From Pleomorphomonas sp. NRK KF1 (lineage in GTDB: Bacteria > Pseudomonadota > Alphaproteobacteria > Rhizobiales > Pleomorphomonadaceae): 64,000 nucleotides of DNA. The position numbers and the translations under genes were made by a program. The notes below the pieces were generated by a model. That model saw only the letters and a program-made list of their open reading frames with translations, was not told the origin of the DNA and made no database searches. This document shows, in pieces, positions 8,161 to 16,912 of this stretch. Numbering within the stretch: the stretch's first letter is position 1; each line of letters opens with the position of its first letter. The stretch covers positions 558,001-622,000 of the forward strand of contig NZ_JAMDLH010000001.1 in the NCBI RefSeq assembly GCF_023721755.1, read 5' to 3'.

Positions 8161-8607
8161 ATGGCCCGCAGTTCCAAGACCCAACGCGACATCGACGAGA
8201 TCATGGCCGAGATGGACGGTCCCGCCGCTCCCACGCCGGCCGGCGACGTTCTGGAAGCGGTGGCCGTCGAGACGATCGTCGACAACGGCTCCGAGGACGA
8301 ACCCCGCGAAGAAAGCGGCCCCAGCGTCGAGGACAGCTTCGGCGCGGTGCGCAACCTCGAGGCGGTGATGCGCATCCCCGTTACCATTCAGGTCGTTCTC
8401 GGCTCGGCCGTCATGCCGGTCGCCAACCTGATGAAGCTTCGCCGCGGCTCGGCCATTCCGCTCGATCACCGCGTCGGCGAGCCGGTCGACGTCGTGGTCA
8501 ACGGCCGTACCGTCGCTCGTGGCGAGGTGGTGGTGGTCGAAGACGATACCTCCCGCTTCGGCATCTCGCTCACCGAAATCGTCGGCGGCAACGCCTCCAA
8601 CGCCTGA
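8161..8607 (+). CDS. fliN: Flagellar motor switch protein FliN
   Basis: 148 residues. The C-terminal SpoA domain (about 65-142) is typical: 'NLEAVMRIPVTIQVVLGSAVMPVANLMKLRRGSAIPLD' then 'VDVVVNGRTVARGEVVVVEDDTSRFGISLTEIV'. The N-terminal 60 residues are acidic and low in complexity, as in many FliN proteins. It forms the bottom of the C-ring with FliM. A clear ribosome binding site (aggaaaagga) precedes the ATG. FliG follows 17 bases downstream. Confidence 0.96.
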   Translation: MARSSKTQRDIDEIMAEMDGPAAPTPAGDVLEAVAVETIVDNGSEDEPREESGPSVEDSFGAVRNLEAVMRIPVTIQVVLGSAVMPVANLMKLRRGSAIPLDHRVGEPVDVVVNGRTVARGEVVVVEDDTSRFGISLTEIVGGNASNA

Positions 8608-8624
8608 ATAGCGGACGGGAGATC

Positions 8625-9656
8625 ATGGCAGCCACGGCTACGGCGAAAAAGAACAAGGGCGATCGCCCGCTCCAGGGTCCCGACAAGGCGGCAGTGCTGC
8701 TGCTGGCGCTCGGCCAGCCGCTGTCCGGACGGCTGCTCTCCCACTTCGACACCGGGGAGATCAAGCAGGTCACGCGCTCGATCGCCGATCTCGGCGCCGT
8801 GTCGGCCAAGCAGATATCCGACATCGTCGAGGAGTTCGCCACCCGGTTCACGGGCGGCAATCTGCTCGGCACCGTCAGCGACGTCGAGAAGATGCTGACC
8901 GGCATCCTGCCGCCCGATCAGGTCTCCGACATCATGTCGGACGTGCTCGGCTATGCCAATCGCTCCATCTGGGATCGGATCTCCTCGGTCTCCGAGGCGA
9001 TCTTCGCCAACTATCTCCAGAAGGAGCATCCTCAGACGGCCGCGCTCATCCTGTCGAAGGTGCGGCCGACCTTCGCCGCCCGCACGATGAGTCACCTGCC
9101 GCAGCCGCTGCGCCACGAACTCATGCGCCGCATGCTGAACCTCAAGCCGATCGTCGAGGATACGGTGGCAATTGCCGAACGCACGTTGCACGAAGACTTC
9201 ATGTTGAACTTCTCGCGCAACATGGGCGCCGACACCCATGCCCGCATGGCCGACATCCTCAACAAGATGGAGCGTCACGACATGGAAGATGCGCTCGAAG
9301 GCATCAAGAAGGTGAAGCCGGAATCGGCGGAGATGCTGAAGGGTCTGCTCTTCACCTTCGACGACATCATCAATCTGGCCCCGCGTGCACGCCAGGCGAT
9401 CTTCGACCAGATCCCGACCGAACGGGTGGTCCTCGCCCTCAAGGGCACCGACCTCGACTTCCGCGACGCTATCCTGTCGTCGCTGGCGACGCGTGCGCGC
9501 CGCATCGTCGAAAACGAGCTGGCCACCAGCGAGCCCTCGCCGCAGCGCGACGTGCTCGAGGCGCGCCGCGTGATCGCCGACCTCGCCCTGGACATGGCCG
9601 GGCGCGGCGAGATCGAGCTCAACTCCGATCAGGATGACGACACCTACATACGCTGA
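8625..9656 (+). CDS. fliG: Flagellar motor switch protein FliG
   Basis: 343 residues, usual length. FliG links FliF to the C-ring and its C-terminal domain receives torque from MotA. The N-terminal domain ('GPDKAAVLLLALGQPLSGRLLSHFD') is standard. In the C-terminal domain the motif 'TFDDIINLAPRARQAIFDQI' is followed by the charged ridge helix with 'TDLDFRDAILSSLATRARRIVENEL'. Start ATG after a gggag ribosome binding site. Confidence 0.97.
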   Translation: MAATATAKKNKGDRPLQGPDKAAVLLLALGQPLSGRLLSHFDTGEIKQVTRSIADLGAVSAKQISDIVEEFATRFTGGNLLGTVSDVEKMLTGILPPDQVSDIMSDVLGYANRSIWDRISSVSEAIFANYLQKEHPQTAALILSKVRPTFAARTMSHLPQPLRHELMRRMLNLKPIVEDTVAIAERTLHEDFMLNFSRNMGADTHARMADILNKMERHDMEDALEGIKKVKPESAEMLKGLLFTFDDIINLAPRARQAIFDQIPTERVVLALKGTDLDFRDAILSSLATRARRIVENELATSEPSPQRDVLEARRVIADLALDMAGRGEIELNSDQDDDTYIR

Positions 9657-9664
9657 GGTGCGTC

Positions 9665-10765
9665 ATGAGCGACGAGCCCGATCAAGACAGCAAAACCGAA
9701 GAAGCAACTCCCAAGAAAACCCAGGACGCCATCGAGAAGGGCAACATAGCCCAGTCGCGCGAACTGCCCATGCTGTTCTCGCTCGGTGCCATGCTGATCG
9801 TTATGGTCTGGGTGATCGGCACGGGTGCCGGCCGGCTGGCGGCAACCCTTCGCGGCTTCCTGGACAACCCCGGAGACGTCCGCCTTGAACAGGGACAGGA
9901 TGCCGTTCTGCTGCTCGATGCCGTCGGTCTCGAAATGGGCCGCTTTCTGGTGCCGACCATCATCATCTTCGCGGTCGCCGGCCTTGCCGGATCGTTCGTG
10001 CAGAATGTGCCGCAGGTCGTGTTCGACCGCATCAAACCCGAGCTCAGCCGTCTGTCGATCGCCAAGGGATGGAAGCGCCTTTTCGGCGTACAGAGTCTCG
10101 TCGAGTTCGGCAAGGCGCTCTTCAAGTTCGGCGCCACGGCTCTCGTGGTGTCGATCATCCTCAAAACCGAACAGCATCGGATGGTGAACGCCATGTTCTC
10201 CGACCCCGGCTCCCTGGTCGACTCCACGGTCGGCATCGCCATCCACCTGCTCTCCGCCGTCTGCATCGCCACGGTGCTTCTGGTGGCGGCCGACCTCATC
10301 TGGGCTCGGATCCAGTGGCGGCGCAACCTGCGCATGACCAAGCAGGAGGTGAAGGACGAGTTCAAGAACACCGAGGGTGATCCGCTGGTCAAGGCGCGCA
10401 TGCGTTCGTTGGCGCGTGATCGCATCCGTCACCGCATGATGGCGAACGTCCCCCGGGCAACCTTGGTTCTCGCCAACCCGACTCACTATGCCATCGCGCT
10501 CCGCTACGTCTACGAAGAAGGCGGTGCGCCGGTGGTGCTCGCCAAAGGCCAGGACCTCGTCGCCCTCAAGATCCGTGAGATCGCCGAAGAGAACGGAATC
10601 CCGGTGGTCGAGGATAAATTGCTAACCAGAGCCATGTACGGTAAGGTCGAACTCGATCAGATGATCCCCGTCGAGTTCTACCGGGCGGTGGCGGAAATCA
10701 TCTATCTGCTTCAGGCTCGGTCGACCGACAGTAACCTGCCAGCCATCGTCAACGGCCACTCATGA
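9665..10765 (+). CDS. flhB: Flagellar export switch protein FlhB
   Basis: 366 residues, four membrane helices in the first 210 residues and a cytoplasmic C-terminal domain. The autocleavage motif NPTH is at residues 271-274, in 'LVLANPTHYAIALRY'. Cleavage there switches export from rod/hook to filament substrates together with FliK (24018-25238). The stop overlaps the next start (ATGA). Confidence 0.97.
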   Translation: MSDEPDQDSKTEEATPKKTQDAIEKGNIAQSRELPMLFSLGAMLIVMVWVIGTGAGRLAATLRGFLDNPGDVRLEQGQDAVLLLDAVGLEMGRFLVPTIIIFAVAGLAGSFVQNVPQVVFDRIKPELSRLSIAKGWKRLFGVQSLVEFGKALFKFGATALVVSIILKTEQHRMVNAMFSDPGSLVDSTVGIAIHLLSAVCIATVLLVAADLIWARIQWRRNLRMTKQEVKDEFKNTEGDPLVKARMRSLARDRIRHRMMANVPRATLVLANPTHYAIALRYVYEEGGAPVVLAKGQDLVALKIREIAEENGIPVVEDKLLTRAMYGKVELDQMIPVEFYRAVAEIIYLLQARSTDSNLPAIVNGHS

Positions 10766-11193
10766 CGGATACGCGACACGACCACCGCTCCATCGCCCGC
10801 GAGAAGGCGATCGCCGAAGGCGTCAAGGACGTCGCGGCCGAGTTGCGCCTGATCGATATCGTCAACCTGGTCGTCTACATCCAGCTCGAGAAGCACGGCA
10901 ACCTCGACGATCTCGTTGCCTCCTCGGTCGAGCTCTATTTCAAGCCCGATACGCTTCGCTACGGCTGGCGCGCCGCCATCGACACCGACTGGTCCGGCCC
11001 GACCACCGTGACGCTCGACATGGAGTTCCAGAACCAGGGCGTGACCGTGTTCTTCAGTCTGATCCTTGGCCCGCTGAACGCCGGCGTAGAGATCCATTAT
11101 TTCGCCGTCTCCGGCTCGTCCGGTGATCCGGAAGAAAACACGCTCCGCCTCATCGAAGCGATCGCCGACGCGCGCCTCGTTCCAATCGGCTGA
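10762..11193 (+). CDS. Conserved flagellar-cluster protein after flhB, unknown function
   Basis: 143 residues, soluble, no signal peptide. It has an N-terminal helical part ('GVKDVAAELRLIDIVNLVVYIQLEKHGNLDDLVASSVELYF') and a beta-rich C-terminal part ending in 'LRLIEAIADARLVPIG'. Translation is coupled to flhB by an ATGA overlap. A gene of about this size occupies the same place in Sinorhizobium; I know of no assigned function. No other family match is evident. Confidence 0.7.
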   Translation: MTDTRHDHRSIAREKAIAEGVKDVAAELRLIDIVNLVVYIQLEKHGNLDDLVASSVELYFKPDTLRYGWRAAIDTDWSGPTTVTLDMEFQNQGVTVFFSLILGPLNAGVEIHYFAVSGSSGDPEENTLRLIEAIADARLVPIG

Positions 11194-11220
11194 TTAGGTC
11201 AGGCCCGGTCGGCGAGACCA

Positions 11221-11239
11221 GCCTCGGGCAAGATTTCAC
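11221..11239 (+). promoter_or_regulatory. Candidate Rem-type flagellar box, flgB unit
   Basis: CAGCCTCGGGCAAGATTTC, a copy of the shared flagellar 19-mer, with GCAAG 42 bases before flgB. It suggests that flgB starts its own transcription unit in addition to read-through from motA. Confidence 0.45.
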
Positions 11240-11275
11240 CGCCATGATCCCTCTCGAACCTTCGGAGGGATCGTC

Positions 11276-11656
11276 TTGCAGCCCATCCATCTCTTTTCCA
11301 TCGCCTCCCGGCAAGCCGACTGGCTGTCCGTCCGTCAGGCGACGATCGCGCAGAACGTCGCCAACGCCGACACGCCGAAGTATCGCGCGGTCGACGTCGA
11401 ACCCTTCGGCGACGTCCTTTCGCAGACCCGTCTCCAGCTTGCCGCGACCAACCCCGCGCACATGGCGCCGAGCGGCCTCGATGCGGCCACCGCGGACGTC
11501 CGTCGCGAGGACGCCTGGGAGATAACCCATTCCGGCAACTCGGTCAGTCTCGAACAGGAGATGATCAAGGCCGGTGACATCCACACCAGCTTCTCCCTCA
11601 ACCGCAGCATCGTCGCCGCCTTCGGCCGCATGCTGACCTCCGCCGTGAAGGGGTGA
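11276..11656 (+). CDS. flgB: Flagellar basal-body rod protein FlgB
   Basis: 126 residues, typical for FlgB, a proximal rod subunit. The N-terminal rod motif is 'RQATIAQNVANADTPKYRAVDV', and the C-terminal helix 'EQEMIKAGDIHTSFSLNRSIVAAFGRMLTSAVKG' matches the family. The start is TTG, preceded by ggaggg at 9-base spacing; an in-frame ATG upstream is absent. Four bases separate it from flgC. Confidence 0.95.
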   Translation: MQPIHLFSIASRQADWLSVRQATIAQNVANADTPKYRAVDVEPFGDVLSQTRLQLAATNPAHMAPSGLDAATADVRREDAWEITHSGNSVSLEQEMIKAGDIHTSFSLNRSIVAAFGRMLTSAVKG

Positions 11657-11660
11657 CCCG

Positions 11661-12077
11661 ATGGACCAGCTCGCAGCCGCCCTCAGGATCTCCGGATCGG
11701 GCATGCAGGCCCAGTCGACGCGCATGCGTATCGTCTCGGAAAACCTTGCCAATGCCCAGTCGACGGGCAGGACGCCCGGCTCCGATCCCTATCGCCGCAA
11801 GACGGTGACGTTCGCCGAGGAGATGGACCGGGCCATGGGAACGCCGATGGTCATGATCAAGGACATCGGCGCCGACCGCAGCCCCTTCGAGGTGCGCCAC
11901 GATCCCGGCAACCCCGCCGCCGATGCCGATGGCAACGTCAAGATGCCCAATGTCAACGTGCTCATCGAGCTCAGCGACCTGCGCCAGGCCAACCGATCCT
12001 ACTCGGCCAACGTCGAGGCGATCACCCAGGCCCGCTCGATGCTGACGATGAACATCGATCTCCTGAGGAACTCGTGA
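11661..12077 (+). CDS. flgC: Flagellar basal-body rod protein FlgC
   Basis: 138 residues. The rod motif 'AQSTRMRIVSENLANAQSTG' is N-terminal and the C-terminal helix ends '[23 protein letters not shown]', both diagnostic of FlgC. It builds the proximal rod with FlgB and FlgF. The stop overlaps the fliE start. Confidence 0.96.
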   Translation: MDQLAAALRISGSGMQAQSTRMRIVSENLANAQSTGRTPGSDPYRRKTVTFAEEMDRAMGTPMVMIKDIGADRSPFEVRHDPGNPAADADGNVKMPNVNVLIELSDLRQANRSYSANVEAITQARSMLTMNIDLLRNS

Positions 12078-12412
12078 TGCTGAACCCCATCTCCTCGCTC
12101 GATTTCAACATCGACCGATTGTCGCCGCCGACCGCCGCACCCGCCGTCCGTGCTCCCGCACCGACCGAAGCCGCCGCCTCGGCGGTCGCCAAACCGGTCG
12201 ATTTCATGGACGTGCTTGCCGAAGTCTCGGGCTCGGCCATTTCCGACCTCAGGGTAGGAGAAGCCGCCTCGATCGCCGGCATGGAAGGCAAGATGAGCGT
12301 GCAGCAGGTCGTCGAGGCCGTGATGTCCGCCGAGAAGTCGCTGCAAACCGCGCTCGCCGTCCGCGACAAGGTCGTATCCGCCTATCAGGAAATCGGCCGC
12401 ATGGCCATTTGA
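12074..12412 (+). CDS. fliE: Flagellar hook-basal body protein FliE
   Basis: 112 residues, with the FliE core in the C-terminal half ('[39 protein letters not shown]'). FliE joins the MS ring to the rod. The start is either GTG at 12074, which overlaps the flgC stop, or ATG at 12077; the choice changes one residue. The N-terminal third is Ala/Pro-rich. Confidence 0.94.
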   Translation: MMLNPISSLDFNIDRLSPPTAAPAVRAPAPTEAAASAVAKPVDFMDVLAEVSGSAISDLRVGEAASIAGMEGKMSVQQVVEAVMSAEKSLQTALAVRDKVVSAYQEIGRMAI

Positions 12413-12422
12413 GGAGCCAGAG

Positions 12423-13211
12423 ATGAAAGCGCTCGCCATCGCCGCCACCGGAATGACCGCCCAGCAGCTCAACGTCGAGGTCATCGCCCACAACATCGCC
12501 AACATCAACACGACCGCCTTCAAGCGCTCGCGCGCCGAGTTCACCGACCTGCTCTACCAGACCCAGCGCATGCAGGGCGTACCCAACCAGGGCGGCCAGT
12601 CTGTCATTCCCGAAGGCGTGCGGCAGGGGCTCGGCGTTCGTGCCGCCGCCATCCGCAACCTGCATCTGCAGGGTGGCATGACCCTCACCGGCAACACCTA
12701 TGACATGGCGATCGACGGGCGCGGCTGGTTCCAGGTCGACGGACCGAATGGCGAGACGCTCTACACGCGGGCCGGCGCCTTCAACAAGAACGCCGACGGC
12801 CAGCTTGTGACGCTCGATGGCTACGCGGTGCAGCCGGCGATCCTCGTGCCGACGGACGCCACCGACCTGACCGTCAACGAGTCCGGCGAGATCTTCGCCA
12901 CAGTTCCCGGACAGGCGGCGCCCCAGTCTCTCGGTCAGCTTTCGCTCGCCAACTTCACCAACGATGTCGGCCTCGAGCCGATCGGCGGCAACCTCTATCG
13001 CGAGACGCTCGCCTCCGGCACGCCGGTCGCCGGTATTCCGACCGACCCCGGTTTCGGCAAGATCCGCCAGAAGTATCTCGAGGCGTCCAACGTCGATCCC
13101 GTGTCGGAGATCACCGAGCTCATCTCGGCCCAGCGCGCCTACGAGATGAACTCCAAGGTCATCCAGGCGGCCGATTCCATGGCCGGCACCGTCTCGAACG
13201 GGCTGCGCTGA
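12423..13211 (+). CDS. flgG: Flagellar distal rod protein FlgG
   Basis: 262 residues, the standard FlgG length. It has the rod motif near residues 8-30 ('[40 protein letters not shown]'-type) and the C-terminal '[29 protein letters not shown]'. FlgG makes up the distal rod that passes through the P and L rings encoded just downstream by flgI and flgH. A ribosome binding site (gaggag) precedes the ATG. Confidence 0.98.
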   Translation: MKALAIAATGMTAQQLNVEVIAHNIANINTTAFKRSRAEFTDLLYQTQRMQGVPNQGGQSVIPEGVRQGLGVRAAAIRNLHLQGGMTLTGNTYDMAIDGRGWFQVDGPNGETLYTRAGAFNKNADGQLVTLDGYAVQPAILVPTDATDLTVNESGEIFATVPGQAAPQSLGQLSLANFTNDVGLEPIGGNLYRETLASGTPVAGIPTDPGFGKIRQKYLEASNVDPVSEITELISAQRAYEMNSKVIQAADSMAGTVSNGLR

Positions 13212-13230
13212 CGCCAGAAAGGCCGTTCCC

Positions 13231-13701
13231 ATGAAACGCCTGCTGCTCATCGCCGCCTTTGTCTTCATGGCTGGCGGCTTCCTCGCCCTTGGTCCGGCCG
13301 AAGCCCAGATGGTGTCGACGTTGCCGGTGCCCGGCATCACCATCTACCCCGGCGATCCTATCACCGACGACATGCTGACCGAGCGCCGCTTCCGCCTGAC
13401 GCGAGCGTCTCTAGAAGCGGTCGTCGCCGGTCGTGAAATGCTGGTCGGCAAGGTGGCGCGGCGCACGTTGCTTCCAGGACAACCGATCACCGTCAACGCA
13501 GTCGAGAACGCCAAGCTGGTGCGCCGAGGCGTCCCGGTGCGCCTCGTGTTCGTCGAAGGGGGACTGACCATCATCACCTACGCCGAGCCAATGCAGTCGG
13601 GCAGCGTCGGTGAGGTGATCCGCGTGCGCAACACCGAGTCCGGCACCGTCATCGTCGGCGTGGTCCAGGCCGACGGCAGTATCGTCGTAGGAAAGAGCTG
13701 A
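13231..13701 (+). CDS. flgA: P-ring assembly chaperone FlgA (short form)
   Basis: 156 residues with an N-terminal signal peptide (cleavage likely after 'PAEA', about residue 25). It holds a SAF-like domain ('YPGDPITDDMLTERRF...LPGQPITVNAVENAKLVRRGVPVRLVFVEGGLTIITYAEPMQSGSVGEVIRVRN'). FlgA assists polymerisation of FlgI in the periplasm. Shorter than enteric FlgA (about 220), as usual in Rhizobiales. The stop overlaps the flgI start (TGATG). Confidence 0.93.
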   Translation: MKRLLLIAAFVFMAGGFLALGPAEAQMVSTLPVPGITIYPGDPITDDMLTERRFRLTRASLEAVVAGREMLVGKVARRTLLPGQPITVNAVENAKLVRRGVPVRLVFVEGGLTIITYAEPMQSGSVGEVIRVRNTESGTVIVGVVQADGSIVVGKS

Positions 13702-15047
13702 TGCGCGTCCTTATCGCCGGCCTCGCCGCCGGGTTCGTTGCTTTCCAGCCGGCCGCCGCTCAGGACGGCTCGCGGATGCCGATTACCCTCGATCCGCAGA
13801 CTGGCGAGGTCGTCAGCGTCGTCGACGCCCCCCTGACCTTCGCCTCCCAGGGCGGCCGAACGCTGCTGGCCGCGGATATAGAACCCAACTCGTCCCTGCC
13901 ACCCCCTCCCGCCGTCGCACCCGTCGTGCCCGTCGTCCCTCGAACAGGGCCGGAACCGAAGGCGCCGAACACGCCGGACACCATGGTGCATTCCCTGTCG
14001 CCGGGAGATGTGCGTATCAAGGACATCGCATCCATCGAAGGCGTTCGCGAGAACCAGCTAGTGGGTTACGGCCTCGTCGTCGGTCTCCAGGGCACCGGCG
14101 ATACCCTGCGCAATGCCGCGTTCTCCGAGCAGTCGCTTCAGTCGATGCTGGAACGCCTCGGCGTCAACGTCCGCGACAGCGCTCTTCGAACGCGCAACAT
14201 CGCCGCGGTCATCGCGACTGCCGAACTCCCGGCCTTCGCCGGCGCCGGCTCGCGGATCGACGTCAACGTCGCCTCGCTCGGCGACGCCAGCTCGCTGCAG
14301 GGCGGCACGCTGATCATAACCCAGCTCGCCGGCGCCGATGGCGAGGTCTATGCCGTGGCGCAGGGGCCGATCGCCGTGACCGGCTACAGCGCCGTCGGCA
14401 TGGCCGAGAGCGTGCAGAAGGGAACACCGACGGCCGGGCGCATTCCGAACGGCGCGTTGATCGAACGCGAACTTCAGACCAATCTCGACGGCCTCGGCGC
14501 ACTGACCTTCAAGTTGCGCAACCCCGACTTCCGCACTGCCATCCGCATCACCGATGCAATCAACAAATACAGTCGCCATCGCTACGGTGCCCCGGTCGCG
14601 GAAGAACGCGACTATCGCACCGTCGCCCTGATCAAGCCGCGCGGCATGTCGGCCGCCCGCTTCATCGCCGAGATAGAAGGGTTGCCGGTTCGTCCCGATA
14701 CGCCGGCCCGCGTCGTCATCGACGAGCGTTCGGGAACCGTGGTGATGGGGGCCGACGTCCGCATATCGACGGTTGCCATCACCCACGGCAATCTCAGCAT
14801 CCGCGTCAGCGAAGCGCCTGTCGCCTCTCAGCCGGCGCCGTTCTCGGACGGCGAAACGGTGGTGCTGCCCCGCACCATGGTCGACGCCAGCGAGAGCGGC
14901 GGTAACCTGGCGATCATCGGCGGCACGGACCTGCAGACCTTGGTCCGGGGCCTCAACCAGATCGGCCTCAAGCCGACCGGCGTCATCGCCATCGTCCAGG
15001 CCATGAAGACCGCCGGCGCCCTCCAGGCCGACCTCGTGGTGCAATGA
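13701..15047 (+). CDS. flgI: Flagellar P-ring protein FlgI with N-terminal extension
   Basis: 448 residues, against about 370 in relatives. A signal peptide (first about 20 residues, ending 'AAAQD') is followed by an unusual linker of about 75 residues that is Pro/Val/Ala-rich ('LPPPPAVAPVVPVVP'). The normal FlgI domain begins at 'RIKDIASIEGVRENQLVGYGLVVGLQGTGD'. The family-typical end is 'GVIAIVQAMKTAGALQADLVVQ'. FlgI forms the ring in the peptidoglycan layer. An internal ATG at 13983 would drop the linker but also the signal peptide, so the long form is preferred. Confidence 0.95.
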   Translation: MRVLIAGLAAGFVAFQPAAAQDGSRMPITLDPQTGEVVSVVDAPLTFASQGGRTLLAADIEPNSSLPPPPAVAPVVPVVPRTGPEPKAPNTPDTMVHSLSPGDVRIKDIASIEGVRENQLVGYGLVVGLQGTGDTLRNAAFSEQSLQSMLERLGVNVRDSALRTRNIAAVIATAELPAFAGAGSRIDVNVASLGDASSLQGGTLIITQLAGADGEVYAVAQGPIAVTGYSAVGMAESVQKGTPTAGRIPNGALIERELQTNLDGLGALTFKLRNPDFRTAIRITDAINKYSRHRYGAPVAEERDYRTVALIKPRGMSAARFIAEIEGLPVRPDTPARVVIDERSGTVVMGADVRISTVAITHGNLSIRVSEAPVASQPAPFSDGETVVLPRTMVDASESGGNLAIIGGTDLQTLVRGLNQIGLKPTGVIAIVQAMKTAGALQADLVVQ

Positions 15048-15066
15048 AGGTGTCCGGTCAGACGAT

Positions 15067-15085
15067 CAGCCCCGCGCAAGTCTGC
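15067..15085 (+). promoter_or_regulatory. Candidate Rem-type flagellar box, motE unit
   Basis: CAGCCCCGCGCAAGTCTGC, a copy of the shared 19-mer in the 85-bp gap after flgI, with GCAAG 53 bases before the motE start. It suggests a promoter for motE-flgH-fliL-fliP. Confidence 0.45.
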
Positions 15086-15132
15086 GGTGCGAACCTGCCG
15101 GATATGAAATCAACGACTGAAGAGGTTTCGGC

Positions 15133-15699
15133 ATGACGTCGATCCGACGGTGCCTTCCGTCTCGCCTGCTTCTGGCAGCCATGGTGGTTCAGCTTTGTCC
15201 GGTCGTGACTTTGGCGGCGGAAACCGAAGCGAAGACCGTATCGCCTGTCGAGACCGCGGCCACCAGCCACTCCGGCCTCGAAATGCGGGCCCTGACCGAA
15301 GAGGCGCGACAGTACTGCGTCAATATCCGCAATGTCGCCGCCGATGCCCGCTACGCTTGGCAGAAATCGACTCTGGAGGCCCTCGACAAGCGCGTCGCCG
15401 AGCGGATCGCCGAGCTTGAGGAGAAGCGCGCCGAGTATGAAAGCTGGCTCAAGAAGCGGGAAGACTTCCTCGCCGCCGCCCGTGACGACATCGTGGCCAT
15501 CTACGCCAAGATGCGCCCCGAAGCGGCCGCCAGCCAGCTCACCGCCCTCGACGACGAAATGGCTGCCGCCGTGTTGGCCCGCCTCAACGCACGTTCATCC
15601 AGCGCCATACTCAACGAAATGGACCCCACCCGCGCCTCGCAACTCGCCAGCGCGCTCGCCGGCATGACCGAACTGTCCGCCAAAGGAGAACTCCCTTGA
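15133..15699 (+). CDS. motE: MotE, periplasmic chaperone of MotC
   Basis: 188 residues with a signal peptide (hydrophobic core 'LLLAAMVVQLCPVVTLA', cleavage near 29). The central part is a charged coiled coil ('EALDKRVAERIAELEEKRAEYESWLKKREDFLAAARDDIVAIYAKM'), and the end has the MgtE-N-like pattern 'AILNEMDPTRASQLASALAGM'. In Sinorhizobium MotE stabilises and dimerises around MotC; motC is present here at 22837-24021. Position between flgI and flgH is the same. Coupled to flgH by overlap. Confidence 0.88.
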   Translation: MTSIRRCLPSRLLLAAMVVQLCPVVTLAAETEAKTVSPVETAATSHSGLEMRALTEEARQYCVNIRNVAADARYAWQKSTLEALDKRVAERIAELEEKRAEYESWLKKREDFLAAARDDIVAIYAKMRPEAAASQLTALDDEMAAAVLARLNARSSSAILNEMDPTRASQLASALAGMTELSAKGELP

Positions 15700-16379
15700 A
15701 GCGTGTCCTGCTTCTCATTGCCGGCTTGTCGCTCGTCGGCTGCAACACGACCGCGGATCTCAACACCGAGCCGACCATGTCGCAGGTCGGTGCGGCGCTT
15801 CCTCTCAACGCGCTGACACCGTCTCCCGCAATGTTCCGGGATCCTACCTCGACTTACGTTCACGGCGGCGAAGGATTGTTCCGCGACTCTCGCGCCCATC
15901 AGGTCGGCGACGTCCTGACCGTCCTGATCCTGATGAACGACAAGGCCGCTCTCGACAACTCGTCGGAACGCTCCCGCGTTTCAAGCGCGGGCTTCGGCGC
16001 CGGATTCGGCTTCTCGGTGGCCGGCGAGGGGTCCGACGCCAGTCTCGACGGCAGCGTCAACTCCTCCTCGCGGTCGAAGGGCGAAGGCGCCGTGGAGCGC
16101 TCCGAGGCGATCAAGGTCACCTTGGCGGCGGTGGTCACCAGCGTCCTGCCCAATGGAAACCTGATCATCTCCGGCTCGCAGGAAATGCGCGTCAACTACG
16201 AGATGAGGGTGGTCAACATCCAGGGCATCGTTCGCCAGCGCGACATCTCGGGCAACAACGTCGTGCCCTATGAGAAGATCGCCGAAGCGCGCATCTCCTA
16301 TGGCGGCCGCGGCCGGCTGACCGAAGTGCAGCAGCCGGGCGTGCTCCACCAGCTCTACGACCGCGTGGCTCCGTTCTGA
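15696..16379 (+). CDS. flgH: Flagellar L-ring lipoprotein FlgH
   Basis: 227 residues. A lipobox (Leu-Val-Gly-Cys, Cys at about 16) marks an outer-membrane lipoprotein. Family-typical segments are 'SLFRD'-like 'GEGLFRDSRAHQVGDVLTVLI' and 'VLPNGNLIISGSQEMRVNYEMRVVNIQGIVRQRDISGNNVV'. FlgH forms the L ring. The start is TTG overlapping the motE stop (TTGA), with aaggag nine bases before it. Confidence 0.96.
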   Translation: MKRVLLLIAGLSLVGCNTTADLNTEPTMSQVGAALPLNALTPSPAMFRDPTSTYVHGGEGLFRDSRAHQVGDVLTVLILMNDKAALDNSSERSRVSSAGFGAGFGFSVAGEGSDASLDGSVNSSSRSKGEGAVERSEAIKVTLAAVVTSVLPNGNLIISGSQEMRVNYEMRVVNIQGIVRQRDISGNNVVPYEKIAEARISYGGRGRLTEVQQPGVLHQLYDRVAPF

Positions 16380-16387
16380 GAGGCAGC

Positions 16388-16912
16388 ATGGCCAAGCTTC
16401 CGCTTCCCGCCGCCCGTGATGCGGCGCCTTCCGAGACCGACGCAGACGTTCGTCGCCCGCCGCCCCCCGAACGCGGGGGCGTGTTGAAGCCGGCGTTTTT
16501 CCTGACGGTTCTGGCCGTCGCCGCCGGCCTCGGCCTGGGCGTCCATCTCGTTCGCTACGCGCAGATCGCCGACGCCGGTCAGCAACGGGAAACCACCACC
16601 GGGGGCGAACGCGATCCCCTGACGTCGCGGCTCTATCGCCTGAAACCGATCGTGACCAATCTGACCGAGCCCGCCGACGTCTGGCTCCGCCTCGACGCCG
16701 CCATCGTCTTCGAGGACGAGATGCCCAACTCGGACATCATCTCTGCGGAGATATCCGAGGATCTTCTCGCCTTCCTGAAGACGCTGAAGGTCGGGCAGCT
16801 CGAAGGTGCTACCCAGCTTCAACACCTCCGCGAAGACCTCCGGGATCGGGTGGCTATCCGTTCGGGTGGCGACGTGCGCGACCTCATCATCGAAAGCCTG
16901 GTCGTCCAGTGA
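16388..16912 (+). CDS. fliL: Flagellar basal body-associated protein FliL
   Basis: 174 residues with one membrane helix near residues 36-56 ('AFFLTVLAVAAGLGLGVHLV') and a periplasmic domain ending with the family pattern 'EDLRDRVAIRSGGDVRDLIIESLVVQ'. FliL associates with the stator and affects motor output. The cytoplasmic N-terminus is charged and Pro-rich. Overlaps fliP by GTGA. Confidence 0.92.
   Translation: MAKLPLPAARDAAPSETDADVRRPPPPERGGVLKPAFFLTVLAVAAGLGLGVHLVRYAQIADAGQQRETTTGGERDPLTSRLYRLKPIVTNLTEPADVWLRLDAAIVFEDEMPNSDIISAEISEDLLAFLKTLKVGQLEGATQLQHLREDLRDRVAIRSGGDVRDLIIESLVVQ

Noticed and set aside
13983-15047. A shorter FlgI starting at 13983, without the proline-rich part.
   Set aside because: It would lose the signal peptide needed to reach the periplasm; the upstream start is coupled to flgA.
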